Below the pieces are notes generated by a model. The model made no database searches and was not told the DNA's origin. It worked only from the letters and a program-made list of their open reading frames with translations. From contig CAJYVK010000238.1 of assembly GCA_913778455.1 (NCBI GenBank), positions 1 to 36,969 of the forward strand: a DNA stretch of 36,969 nt, given 5' to 3'. This document shows, piece by piece, positions 14,978-21,599 of this stretch. A program made the translations under genes and the position numbers. Each line of letters starts with the position of its first letter. Position 1 is the first letter of the stretch. The stretch comes from an uncultured Hymenobacter sp. (GTDB lineage: Bacteria; Bacteroidota; Bacteroidia; Cytophagales; Hymenobacteraceae).

Positions 14978-15200
14978 GGAGCATTGGCCCATAAAGTGCC
15001 CCGCTTGCCCACCAAGAAGCAGCCTTTACCCACCCCCTGGTCGTACTCGCCCCAGATAGTTCGACGGCGGTTTAGGGCTTGCTTACGCCCACTGGTCGAG
15101 GCAGTGAGATAGTTTCGAGGCGCGGCCAGTCGAGGTAGTCGGCCATCTCGCCAGTCGACCCGGCGAGGTCATCGTAGGAGTTCGTAGTCCAGGTTACTTT
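14974..15200 (-). pseudogene. possible degraded gene end
   Basis: In the otherwise empty gap the minus strand reads, from about 15200 down, TTNSYDDLAGSTGEMADYLD and WPRLETISLPRPVGVSK, then a stop. Near 15082 a shift of frame continues as QALNRRRTIWGEYDQGVGKG and CFLVGKRGTLWANAP up to a TAG at 14976-14974. The balanced composition (Trp, Tyr, Asp, Gly) is unlike random GC-rich frames. I do not recognise the family. No start is seen, and the frame upstream runs into the next plus-strand gene. This is a judgement from composition only. Confidence 0.35.
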
Positions 15201-15202
15201 TG
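15195..15202 (+). promoter_or_regulatory. -7 element, 4 nt before ATG
   Basis: TACTTTTG, an exact TAnnTTTG match, followed by AAGT and the ATG at 15207. Confidence 0.55.
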
Positions 15203-15206
15203 AAGT

Positions 15207-15434
15207 ATGCTGCTGACCTTACTGCTATCGCCACAACACACAACTCGTGGACTTAACGAGTTTCTAGCGCGTTTTTTTATTGGGCCGTTTGTGCTCTGGT
15301 TTTGCTACCGGTGGGCGCGACGGGGTTTGCAATTGGTGAAAAGCGAGTGGCCAGAAGAAAAGAAAACCGGCTGGGCATTTCTAGTGCTGGCCTTCGTGGT
15401 GGTGACTGCATTTTACTATGCGACTCGGGGATAA
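15207..15434 (+). CDS. small two-helix membrane protein
   Basis: A 75-residue protein with no recognised family. An N-terminal hydrophobic part (residues 1-8 and 20-34, FFIGPFVLWFCYRWARRG) and a C-terminal membrane helix (about 54-72, WAFLVLAFVVVTAFYYATRG) flank a charged loop KSEWPEEKKTG. The basic residues after the first helix predict the loop in the cytosol. A -7 box with the local 4-nt spacing supports the start and predicts a leaderless message. Confidence 0.65.
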   Translation: MLLTLLLSPQHTTRGLNEFLARFFIGPFVLWFCYRWARRGLQLVKSEWPEEKKTGWAFLVLAFVVVTAFYYATRG

Positions 15435-15782
15435 TAACTCTGAATAACAAGTGTTTATATGCGAATCCAGTGCCTGTTAAGCCAGCCAGTAGCTAAAATA
15501 AGCGTTTCGTAGGGGCGCCTGGTCGTTCATCAACAAACGTAGCAAGTTGATTTCTATCCCCGATGTCTCGAAGCGCAACTGGCGGCAGGTTGTTAACCGG
15601 TTTCCTACACTTACCGGAAGCGTGGGAAGTATCCAGTGGCTAATTGAGGCCCTATGTGTTAAGTGACGTTGGGAGCCATAGCTTCGCCACTTCCTCAAGC
15701 CTTGTTTCTATGGTTGGCTCTCCATCTATTCGCGAGCCCCGGGGGTAGGAGGAGAACCCATGCAGTTTCCTGCGGCGGCTAC
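15435..15782. other. gap with an orphan promoter-like repeat
   Basis: No intact gene. A start-less frame on the plus strand (15502-15666) reads FINKRSKLISIPDVSKRNWR and onward to SIQWLIEALCVK, which may be a remnant. A boundary-repeat copy (15650-15690) ends in TAGCTTCG (15679-15686), but no start codon stands at the expected 4-5 nt spacing. An AGGAGG lies at 15747-15752. Confidence 0.35.
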
Positions 15783-15790
15783 TAGCTTCA
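15783..15790 (+). promoter_or_regulatory. -7 element, 5 nt before ATG
   Basis: TAGCTTCA followed by TTCCG and the ATG at 15796. This box decides the start in favour of 15796 over the in-frame ATG at 15760. Confidence 0.45.
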
Positions 15791-15795
15791 TTCCG

Positions 15796-16245
15796 ATGAA
15801 TTATTGCTTATGCTTCCTCTTGCTGGCTAGTCTGGGTAGCTGCTCCCAGGCCGATCCCCAGCAGCAACTGCACACGCAGGCTGACCCCTTCCTGGGCCAC
15901 TGGCAATGCGACTCCATCGCTACCTTCATCCCGAATGGGGCAGGGAGTACGCAGGGGCGATACCGGGTAGAATACGTTGACGTCACGCTGGACGTGACGC
16001 CCCGGCAATACCAGTTTGTGACAGGTATTGCTTTTAGCGATACTGCTGCCTATGCGTACACTCGCCACGGGCAGGAACTGACCGCAACCTTCGTTTCCTT
16101 AAATCGCAAACCACTTCCCGGCTACACTGGAAGAACGGTGCCAACTCAGATTATTACCTTGACGCCTACTGTATTGCGTACCGAGGAGCGGCTGTCTATG
16201 ACTCCTAGCCAACCACTACGCGTGCGTCATTTCTACCATCGTTAA
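15796..16245 (+). CDS. lipoprotein, tandem paralogue of the next gene
   Basis: A 149-residue exported lipoprotein. MNYCLCFLLLASLGSC carries a lipobox ending at Cys16. The mature domain contains FLGHWQCDSIATF, LDVTPRQYQF and a C-terminal RVRHFYHR, arranged like a small lipocalin-type beta-barrel (from the GHW start and the strand pattern). The next gene codes a paralogue with LLGHWECDTATS, LDVTPTRLL, VTLTPATL and YYHR, so the two arose by tandem duplication. The ATG at 15760, preceded by AGGAGG, would add 12 residues before the signal peptide; 15796 is chosen from the paralogue's MNY start and from the -7 box spacing. Confidence 0.75.
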   Translation: MNYCLCFLLLASLGSCSQADPQQQLHTQADPFLGHWQCDSIATFIPNGAGSTQGRYRVEYVDVTLDVTPRQYQFVTGIAFSDTAAYAYTRHGQELTATFVSLNRKPLPGYTGRTVPTQIITLTPTVLRTEERLSMTPSQPLRVRHFYHR

Positions 16246-16355
16246 ACTCCACTTACAAGGGGGCGCGTCCCCACTCAGGAAGGGGTGGCCAGCACCCGCC
16301 TGCTGGGGCACGAGCCCGGGCGCCGGGCGTCAAGCGTCGATGGGCAAGACGCTTC

Positions 16356-16363
16356 TATCTTCG
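16356..16363 (+). promoter_or_regulatory. -7 element, 5 nt before ATG
   Basis: TATCTTCG followed by CTGCC and the ATG at 16369; a GGGCGTCAAGCGTCG boundary-repeat copy lies at about 16325. Confidence 0.55.
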
Positions 16364-16368
16364 CTGCC

Positions 16369-16815
16369 ATGAACTACCTGGCTGCTGTCGTGCTCCTTCT
16401 GCTCGGCTTGAGTGGTTGCCAATCGCCGGCTCCCACCGTCGCTACCCCGGCCACGCTGCTGGGCCACTGGGAGTGTGACACGGCCACCAGTGTCGCGCTC
16501 AGCCCCGCCGGCCTACCTGTCGGGGCGGCCGATAGCAGTCAAATCGGCTCGCAGCCCCTCGACGTGACGCCCACGCGCCTGCTCATGGCTGATGTAACGC
16601 CCGGCGACACCACCGAATGGACGTACACGCGCTGGCGGGATACCCTCTGCGTGCAGTACGTTCGCCTGCAGGGCCGCCCCTACTCCCTGCCGGATGTTTG
16701 GCGCGTAGTCACGCTGACACCGGCTACCCTTGTGCTGGAGCGTACCATACTGGATGAGGGAGAGCCGCGCCCCTATCGCTACCGCTGGTACTACCACCGC
16801 AAACCTCGCGAGTAG
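16369..16815 (+). CDS. lipoprotein, tandem paralogue of the previous gene
   Basis: A 148-residue lipoprotein. MNYLAAVVLLLLGLSGC has its lipobox Cys at 17. The mature domain begins after a Pro/Thr/Ala linker with LLGHWECD and carries LDVTPTRLLMADV, DTTEWTYTRW, VVTLTPATLVLERT and YRYRWYYHR. It is thus the same lipocalin-like family as 15796-16245. It ends in RKPRE, encoded by a partial tail-repeat copy shared with other genes here, so this tail was probably acquired with the repeat. Start at 16369 is set by the paralogue and by the -7 box; an upstream in-frame start at 16285 would add 28 unlikely residues. Confidence 0.75.
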   Translation: MNYLAAVVLLLLGLSGCQSPAPTVATPATLLGHWECDTATSVALSPAGLPVGAADSSQIGSQPLDVTPTRLLMADVTPGDTTEWTYTRWRDTLCVQYVRLQGRPYSLPDVWRVVTLTPATLVLERTILDEGEPRPYRYRWYYHRKPRE

Positions 16816-16845
16816 AAAAGCCCCGCTCACCACGGAGCTTTTTTA
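16816..16845 (+). terminator. probable rho-independent terminator
   Basis: AAAAGC pairs with GCTTTT around CCCGCTCACCACGGA, followed by more T residues, directly after the stop codon. The stem has one mismatch or bulge. Confidence 0.55.
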
Positions 16846-16979
16846 GGTCATTTTTTTTCGTTGGTAGCCAATAATTAAAATCGCCCTGCCAGCTTAAGGC
16901 GTTTCGCAGGGGCCGTGGCTGGCCCTGATTTTGTTGGCTATCAGCTTTCTCGCTTTCTGCGCTGGCCTACCAACTCTCT

Positions 16980-17396
16980 ATGTACTCCACTAGCCTCTCC
17001 CTCTATTTCGAAAACGCGGCTGGGCGTCTGCTTGAGCACCCCGACCAATACGTTATTTTCCAGTACCATCCCGGCAAGCGCAAGTTTACCGACCTGCAAG
17101 CCCTGCTGACCCACACCGGCATTTTACTGCGCCGCAATAACTGGCATAAGCTGCTGGGTGACCAGCGCCTGATGGTGCCCTTTACCGAAGAGGAAAGCAA
17201 GTGGATAGTCGAGTACTGGCTCACGGGCCCCCAGCAGCGGGCCGGGGGCCTTTACGGAGCCATCCTGGTTGCCCACGACGTATTTGCCCGGCTCTCCATG
17301 AGCCAGATCATGCACGAAGCCCAGGCGGCCTCGCTCACCTACCGCCTCTTTGAGAATGAAAAGGAGGCCGCTACTTGGCTGCGCCAGTTGCCCTAA
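16980..17396 (+). CDS. STAS/SpoIIAA-like cytosolic protein
   Basis: A 138-residue soluble protein with alternating strands and helices: YFENAAGRLLEHPDQYVIFQ, a helix with LQALLTHTGILLRRNNWHKL, LLGDQRLMVPFTEEESKWIV, GLYGAILVAHDVFARLS, and a last YRLFENEKEAATWLRQL helix. The ending 'xRxFxxExxAxxWL' and the 'LLxDxRxMxPFT..E..WI' block are the pattern of Bacteroidota proteins annotated as STAS/SEC14-like. The gene at 18873-19292 is a distant paralogue. These are often sensory or adaptor proteins, but no partner is adjacent here. Start ATG 16980 has no leaderless-type box. Confidence 0.6.
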   Translation: MYSTSLSLYFENAAGRLLEHPDQYVIFQYHPGKRKFTDLQALLTHTGILLRRNNWHKLLGDQRLMVPFTEEESKWIVEYWLTGPQQRAGGLYGAILVAHDVFARLSMSQIMHEAQAASLTYRLFENEKEAATWLRQLP

Positions 17397-17523
17397 TCTG
17401 TCGTGGAAAAAGCTCACCACCAAGAGCAAACGGGCAGTTAGAGGCAAGTGGGTCGCCCTTGCGCAGTGGGTCGGTAGCGTAGAGCAGGGGCCCGGCCCAA
17501 GATAACGGAAGCCCTGCCGTTGT

Positions 17524-17943
17524 TTACACTATTGGCGCGGAATCCCGCGCTGGCCAGAACATCAGCACCAGGGCAGCCAGCGTCAGCAGGTGAGTAAGCA
17601 ACAGTACCAGAGGTTCTATTGCGAAGTGTCCGTAGCGCCCGCCAGCGATGAGGTGCTTGTCCCAGTAGGTGGCCATACGGCACGCGACGACGAAGCCCAG
17701 CGCCAGCCACAGTTTGGCCGCCCACACGCCCCGCCGCACGGCGTAGGCCAGACCACCCCGAACAAGCGCAGTGAGCCCTACCCCGGCCAAGGTGAGCCTA
17801 TTGAAATGCACCGGGGAGAAATAATTGTGGGGTAGCGCCAGGGCCTGCGAAATCCAGCCAGCTATCTGGAAAAGAAGGAGCAGCCCCAATGCGGCATACA
17901 GCAGACGGGAGGCAAGTATATCGTTGTGGGTCGGGGCGTCCAT
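17524..17943 (-). CDS. four-helix membrane protein, paralogue of 11267-11710
   Basis: A 139-residue membrane protein of unknown function. After MDAPTHNDILASRLL come four hydrophobic segments (about residues 14-34, 48-66, 76-92 and 108-130). Family marks shared with 11267-11710 are the HNDILAS start, LVRGGLAYAVRRGVWAAKLW in the middle and LLTLAALVLMFW near the end. Upstream, TATCTTCG (17971-17964) lies 20 nt before the ATG, a longer spacing than in the leaderless genes. The promoter-proximal DNA up to about 18000 also matches the paralogue's upstream region, so promoter and gene were duplicated together. Confidence 0.7.
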   Translation of the reverse strand: MDAPTHNDILASRLLYAALGLLLLFQIAGWISQALALPHNYFSPVHFNRLTLAGVGLTALVRGGLAYAVRRGVWAAKLWLALGFVVACRMATYWDKHLIAGGRYGHFAIEPLVLLLTHLLTLAALVLMFWPARDSAPIV

Positions 17944-18107
17944 TGAATAAAGTAGGGGTGGCCCGAAGATACTACTAGCTCCAAGCCTCCGCGCAAGCTG
18001 AGGTCGGATGTTACCAGTGCACTGGTTGCCGATGCGGGGGTGGCCTGCGCTACTGGGCAAACGCTGCCCGCCAGCAGCAGCGATAGAAAGAAACTAGGCT
18101 TTTTCAT
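17862..18107 (-). pseudogene. truncated exported protein fragment
   Basis: On the minus strand MKKPSFFLSLLLAGSVCPVA followed by QATPASATSALVTSDLSLR is an excellent signal peptide with a short mature start. The frame then runs straight into the promoter and body of the downstream membrane gene in the wrong frame. The true remnant is about 45 codons (18107 to roughly 17975). It looks like the 5' end of a secreted-protein gene whose remainder was replaced when the downstream promoter-gene unit arrived; the junction falls in a partial tail-repeat copy (17981-18000). Confidence 0.4.
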
Positions 18108-18509
18108 GAAATCGAATGGGGTAGTGGAAAAGGAAGTTCCCCAGTCAGAAGGAACACTGCAAAGCACTCCATAAAAGGCGGCCCTAAGGACAGTTGGTTG
18201 CTGCCTGCTACATGCCGCCCGGGCGATATGACGTCCGGATAATCCTACCCCGAGAGCGAATAACACCACGGGACCTGCTTCGGAAGCGGACCAGGGCGCA
18301 GGTACGGCTTTGCCGGGTGGGTGGGCCGGTGCCCGCCGGTGCATGTTTTGTGACATGGGGCGCCTTAGCCTTGGCGGTGCGCCAGGATTATAACATGCGA
18401 GCTATAGCTTTTACCCTAATTATGTACGTGCGCGGCTGCGGGTACTGCGCACCTTTACGCATCCTTCCTGTAAGGTCACGCATTTCTTTTCATCCTTTTC
18501 CTGAGTCGT
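18108..18509. other. gap without recognisable gene
   Basis: Frames on both strands are Arg/Pro/Gly-rich or lack sensible starts. I see no repeat or RNA signal here. Confidence 0.4.
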
Positions 18510-18794
18510 ATGAAAATCACCCTTCGTTCCTTGCTGGCCGTCGCTGCCCTGGCCTTATTGGCTGGCGGCCCGGTAGTTGCCAAAGAATATGCCGCGCAGG
18601 GCGGTGCAATGAGCCTGGCCGCCCCGGCCGATTATGACCAAGGCTACGCGGATGGCCTCAGCGTGCTGCAAAGCCGCGACCCGCAGTTTGTAGCCGATGA
18701 GATTCAGAAAGCCAATTACCTGCTGGATCAAGCTACCACGATACGCGAGTACGACTACATCAACGGTTATCTCAACGGGCTGCAAGCTTACTAG
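18510..18794 (+). CDS. small secreted protein
   Basis: A 94-residue exported protein with no recognised family. MKITLRSLLAVAALALLAGGPVVA is a signal peptide with cleavage near residue 24. The mature 70 residues are rich in Asp, Tyr and Gln and include DYDQGYADGLSVLQSRDPQF and a closely similar final YDYINGYLNGLQAY. The repeated 'DxxxGYxxGL' motif recalls helical 'YxxGxxDG' elements of small secreted proteins. A strong terminator follows. Confidence 0.65.
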   Translation: MKITLRSLLAVAALALLAGGPVVAKEYAAQGGAMSLAAPADYDQGYADGLSVLQSRDPQFVADEIQKANYLLDQATTIREYDYINGYLNGLQAY

Positions 18795-18818
18795 TACCGT
18801 CGCCACCCTCCCCGAAAG

Positions 18819-18846
18819 ACCCCGCTCCCCCGGCGGGGCTTTTTTT
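18819..18846 (+). terminator. rho-independent terminator
   Basis: CCCCGC (18820-18825) pairs with GCGGGG (18833-18838), followed by seven T residues, 25 bases after the stop of the secreted-protein gene. Confidence 0.8.
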
Positions 18847-18872
18847 ATGTTAATACTCAGAAGAAAAGCGGG

Positions 18873-19292
18873 CTACTGGGCGTGCCCCTGTGCCTCCCGT
18901 AGCCACTGCTGGGCCTCGGCTAGGTTGTCAAACATATGCATTTGCAACTGGCCATCCAGGCCCAGCGCCATCGACCGGGCCGAGCCGGCGGCCAGCGACT
19001 CGGGGCTCACGACGTTGGCGAAGTGCGTGAGACCCCCGGCGATGGCACGCGGAGCCCAGTTGGTTACGATCCATTCCACGGCGTGGTCCCAGGGGCCGAT
19101 AACCTGGCGGTTGTCGTTGAGCAGGTAAGCACAGGCGTTTTCGGCCAGCGGTCCCAGGCAGGCATCCGCCCCCGCCACAATTCCCACGTAGGTCTGATAG
19201 CCTATCCAGTCGTTGTGGACCCAGTGGTTGGCCGGGTCATAGGTGATGCGGAGGTAGACTTTGCCGAAGCCGTTGATAAGGTCGGTAGACAT
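18873..19292 (-). CDS. STAS/SpoIIAA-like protein
   Basis: A 139-residue soluble protein. It opens with strand-rich KVYLRITYDPANHWVHNDW, then a helix with YQTYVGIVAGADACLGPLAE (typical of this family), ACAYLLNDNRQVIGPWDHAV with EWIVTNWAPRA, GLTHFANVVSP and ends HMFDNLAEAQQWLREA. 'LLNDNRxxxGxWxxAxxWIxxxWxP' is a recurring block in Hymenobacter-type proteins of this class (recalled, not searched). It shares fold and order with 16980-17396. ATG 19292 (MSTDLINGF) is preferred over an upstream start at 19307. No partner gene is evident. Confidence 0.65.
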   Translation of the reverse strand: MSTDLINGFGKVYLRITYDPANHWVHNDWIGYQTYVGIVAGADACLGPLAENACAYLLNDNRQVIGPWDHAVEWIVTNWAPRAIAGGLTHFANVVSPESLAAGSARSMALGLDGQLQMHMFDNLAEAQQWLREAQGHAQ

Positions 19293-19468
19293 GGGAGCAG
19301 TGCGCAACGAAGAGGGTGCAAGCTACGCCAAAAGCCCATCGCCGGTTGGGGAGTGCCTGCGCTGCCCGGGTACCGCCCGTGCCGGGTTGCCCGATTCCCG
19401 CTCACCCCGGGGCGGTTTCCGCTGCTAGCCTACCGGGAGGGTGCCCGCTATTCCCGGGAGGCCACCGG

Positions 19469-20335
19469 CTACCGACGGCGTGCTGCCCTGGCGGGTGGGC
19501 GCTGGGTGCCCAGGGCCTGGGCCAGCTCTACCACCTCGAAATAGGGATGCTGCTGGAAATAATGACGCAGGGGCATTAAGTGGGCGCTGCCGATGAGTAG
19601 GATAACTACCTTATCGGTTGGGTCGGTAGCCCGCAGGATGTTGGTAAAAATCTTGGCGTTGCGCTCGTACCAGCTCGTGATGAAACTCACCCCCGTATAG
19701 TCGTCGCCCACGCCGTAGTTGGGGGAGTACACGAAGTAGTCGGCCCGGTTGCTCGCCTCCCCAGCCCGGGAGCTGACGTAGAGCAGCTGCTCCGTTACGG
19801 TGTGGTCGGCCAGCCTGTGGGTTTGCTTGGGGTAAGGATAGGGTAGGGCCAGCAGCTTGTAGGCAGCTATGCGCCGCTGCGTAGCCGTATCGTGCTCGAT
19901 GCGCTCGGCAAAGTCATTCAGCTGCTTGTAGGGCAGTGCTTGCTGGTGGTCTACGCACGTCACGCGGGGCAGGCCCGCCAGCCGGGCCGTGCGCATGGCC
20001 ACCTGCACAATTTCGTTGCGGCGGCCCACCGTGTCGTCCGGGCTACGCTGGTAGCGGGCGTACACGCTGTCCCACATCACCTGCTGACGCGGCTCATTTT
20101 CTACGAAGAACTTGGTGGGGTGCAGCGCCGCCAGCTGGGTGGCGAGTTGTTGCAGCTCGGCCTGGCGCCGGGTTGAGAACAGGTCAGGAAAGGCCGTGCG
20201 GTGAGCATCAGTGGTGGCGCCGAAATGAAACGTGCCAATGAGCACGATCTTGATGTGGGGGCCCGGGGCGGTGCCCTAGCTCCAGCCAAGACGCAGGGCG
20301 CCCCAGAGTAAGGCGGTGAGGAAGAAGTGCTTCAT
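19469..20335 (-). pseudogene. DUF5694-like secreted protein, interrupted by amber codon
   Basis: ATG at 20335 opens a signal peptide, MKHFFLTALLWGALRLGWS, and codon 20 is TAG (plus strand 20276-20278). The same frame then continues without break: GTAPGPHIKIVLIGTFHFGA through to the end at 19469. The body (about 265 residues) has VLIGTFHF, a KFFVENEP block, YARYQ, a long middle with LPRVTCVDH and a late VVILLIGSAHLMPLRHYF, the plan of the DUF5694 (TraB/GumN-like) family. The TAG probably replaced CAG (Gln) close to the cleavage site. Re-initiation at GTG 20245 would give a cytosolic protein. A -7 box TATCTTGG (20346-20339) still stands 3 nt before the original ATG. Confidence 0.65.
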
Positions 20336-20338
20336 GCC

Positions 20339-20346
20339 CCAAGATA
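20339..20346 (-). promoter_or_regulatory. -7 element, 3 nt before ATG
   Basis: Minus-strand TATCTTGG followed by GGC and the original ATG at 20335 of the interrupted DUF5694-like gene. Confidence 0.4.
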
Positions 20347-20507
20347 GCAGCCGGCACCTGTCTGGTGAGGCAGAAAAAAGCCTCGGCGGTAGCGTCGCAG
20401 CTTACGGGTAATGATCACTGCCCCGTAGCCAGCGTGTGAATGAGTATTGGTGAGGTTATCCCCACCGAGTAGCTTCGGGCAATCCCGTCTACCAGTGGGG
20501 CTTTTCC

Positions 20508-20515
20508 TACCTTCG
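20508..20515 (+). promoter_or_regulatory. -7 element, 5 nt before an ATA codon
   Basis: TACCTTCG followed by TTCAT and ATA at 20521, the position where ATG stands in sister units. Confidence 0.5.
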
Positions 20516-20520
20516 TTCAT

Positions 20521-20979
20521 ATAAAGAAATCCTTACTCCTGGCCGCCCTGCTCGGTGGCTCCTTTGCTGCCCAGGCCCAAACGTCGAACTTGGTAGATGG
20601 GCTGAGGATAGCAACGAATCTAGCCATGCCGCGCCGCACGCCCCAGCAGAAAGCCACGCTCTTCGTGTTGCCGGCCACCTACCAGGCACACGCATTCCCG
20701 CAGAAGCGCACCCCCGCCAAGAAAGTGCCGAAACCCGACCAGGGCGGCACCGAAATAATTGCCCTGGAGCAACTGCTGGCCGGGCGCTTCGCGGCGCTGC
20801 AAGCCGACTCCACTACGGTGCTCCTCGACGTAGCCCAGGAAAAGGAGTTTAGCCGTCTGCGCAGCAACCTGGAGGCGTTCAACGCTTTTTGGAATACCGA
20901 TCCCTATTCGCAGGAGATGAATTTCTATCGCGGCCACGATGCTATCCGGCAGCGCCTGGCCCGGCAGGCTGCCAAGTAG
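20521..20979 (+). CDS. secreted protein with ATA where the start codon should be
   Basis: The frame from 20521 codes (ATA)KKSLLLAALLGGSFAAQAQ, a textbook signal peptide, followed by about 132 residues including an RTPAKKVPKPDQGGTEII loop and a helical C-terminal half (FAALQADSTTVLLDVAQEKE, FSRLRSNLEAFNAFW). No family is recognised. A -7 box stands 5 nt before the ATA, exactly as before ATG in neighbouring genes, so the ancestral start was almost surely ATG here and one G-to-A change removed it. ATA can initiate weakly; otherwise the first ATG is at 20590, which would give a 129-residue cytosolic form lacking the signal peptide. A terminator follows the stop. Confidence 0.6.
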   Translation: MKKSLLLAALLGGSFAAQAQTSNLVDGLRIATNLAMPRRTPQQKATLFVLPATYQAHAFPQKRTPAKKVPKPDQGGTEIIALEQLLAGRFAALQADSTTVLLDVAQEKEFSRLRSNLEAFNAFWNTDPYSQEMNFYRGHDAIRQRLARQAAK

Positions 20980-20990
20980 CCCGCTCCACG

Positions 20991-21017
20991 AAAAGCCCTG
21001 CTCACCCGGGGCTTTTT
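20991..21017 (+). terminator. rho-independent terminator
   Basis: AAAAGCCC (20991-20998) pairs with GGGCTTTT (21009-21016), 12 bases after the stop. Confidence 0.7.
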
Positions 21018-21137
21018 CGATGCCTCGCCGAGGCGCTGGGGAGCAAGCGCCGCCGGAGGCCAGCGGGCGCCGCCAGACCTCGCGGCCGAAGCGAAGAGGC
21101 GGCTAAACCACTGCGCTGCCCGGCTGGTTAAGAAGCT

Positions 21138-21557
21138 ATGGACTCACTCGCTCAACTCAATAAGCAGGTCGTGCAACGCTTCAACCAGGAAGTTATTACC
21201 GAGGGGCGCCTTGATACGGTGGCCGACCTGATGGACCCTGACTTTATCAATCATTCCGCCCCCGCCGGAACCGATACTGGGCCGGGAGGCATGCTGCATA
21301 CCTTCAATAGCATCCTGCGGCCCGCGCTCTCCGGCATGCAGGTGCACATCCAGCAGCAGGTAGCCGAGGGCGACGTCGTGACGACGCGCAAAACGATTAC
21401 GGGCACGCACACCGGCCCCCTGCTGGGCATTGCGGCCACTGGCCAGGCGGTGACCATCGACGTGATGGACATGGTCCGTTTGCGGAATGGTAAATATTAT
21501 GAGCACTGGGGGGTGAATACGCTGGCGGCTGTCGTAGCCCGGCTGCGTGCCGGCTAA
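21138..21557 (+). CDS. SnoaL-like ester cyclase family protein
   Basis: A 139-residue protein of the NTF2-like superfamily. Family landmarks are FNQEVITEGRLDTVADLMDP with DFINHSAP near the start, a GPGGMLHTFNSIL segment, VAEGDVVTTRKTITGTHTGP, then ITIDVMD-type strand (TIDVMDMVRLRNGKYYEHW) and a final helix. The Asn-His of INHS and the late EHWGVNTL block are conserved in SnoaL-like polyketide-cyclase relatives. The enzymatic role in such stand-alone bacterial proteins is usually unknown. No signal peptide, so it is cytosolic. A second, more distant NTF2-like protein is encoded at 28955-29311. Start ATG 21138 has no clear promoter box. Confidence 0.85.
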   Translation: MDSLAQLNKQVVQRFNQEVITEGRLDTVADLMDPDFINHSAPAGTDTGPGGMLHTFNSILRPALSGMQVHIQQQVAEGDVVTTRKTITGTHTGPLLGIAATGQAVTIDVMDMVRLRNGKYYEHWGVNTLAAVVARLRAG

Positions 21558-21563
21558 GGACCA

Positions 21564-21595
21564 TCCCCGCTCACGGCGGAGCTTTTCTATCTTCG
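21564..21595 (+). promoter_or_regulatory. back-to-back weak terminator and -7 element
   Basis: CCGC/GCGG (21567-21570 and 21576-21579) with a TTTT tract is followed at once by TATCTTCG (21588-21595), then ACCC and the ATG at 21600. Upstream stop to downstream start is only 42 bases. Confidence 0.5.
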
Positions 21596-21599
21596 ACCC

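Noticed and set aside
15502..15666. Start-less plus-strand frame with protein-like sequence
   Set aside because: No start codon, two stops just before it and an equally plausible frame on the other strand; kept only as a note on the gap.
15747..15762. AGGAGG plus ATG 15760 as the start of the first lipoprotein
   Set aside because: The paralogue starts with MNY, the signal peptide fits a start at 15796, and a -7 box stands 5 nt before that codon.
18194..18637. 147-codon plus-strand frame overlapping the small secreted protein
   Set aside because: Arg/Pro-rich composition, no domain, and it overlaps a gene with a clear signal peptide in another frame.
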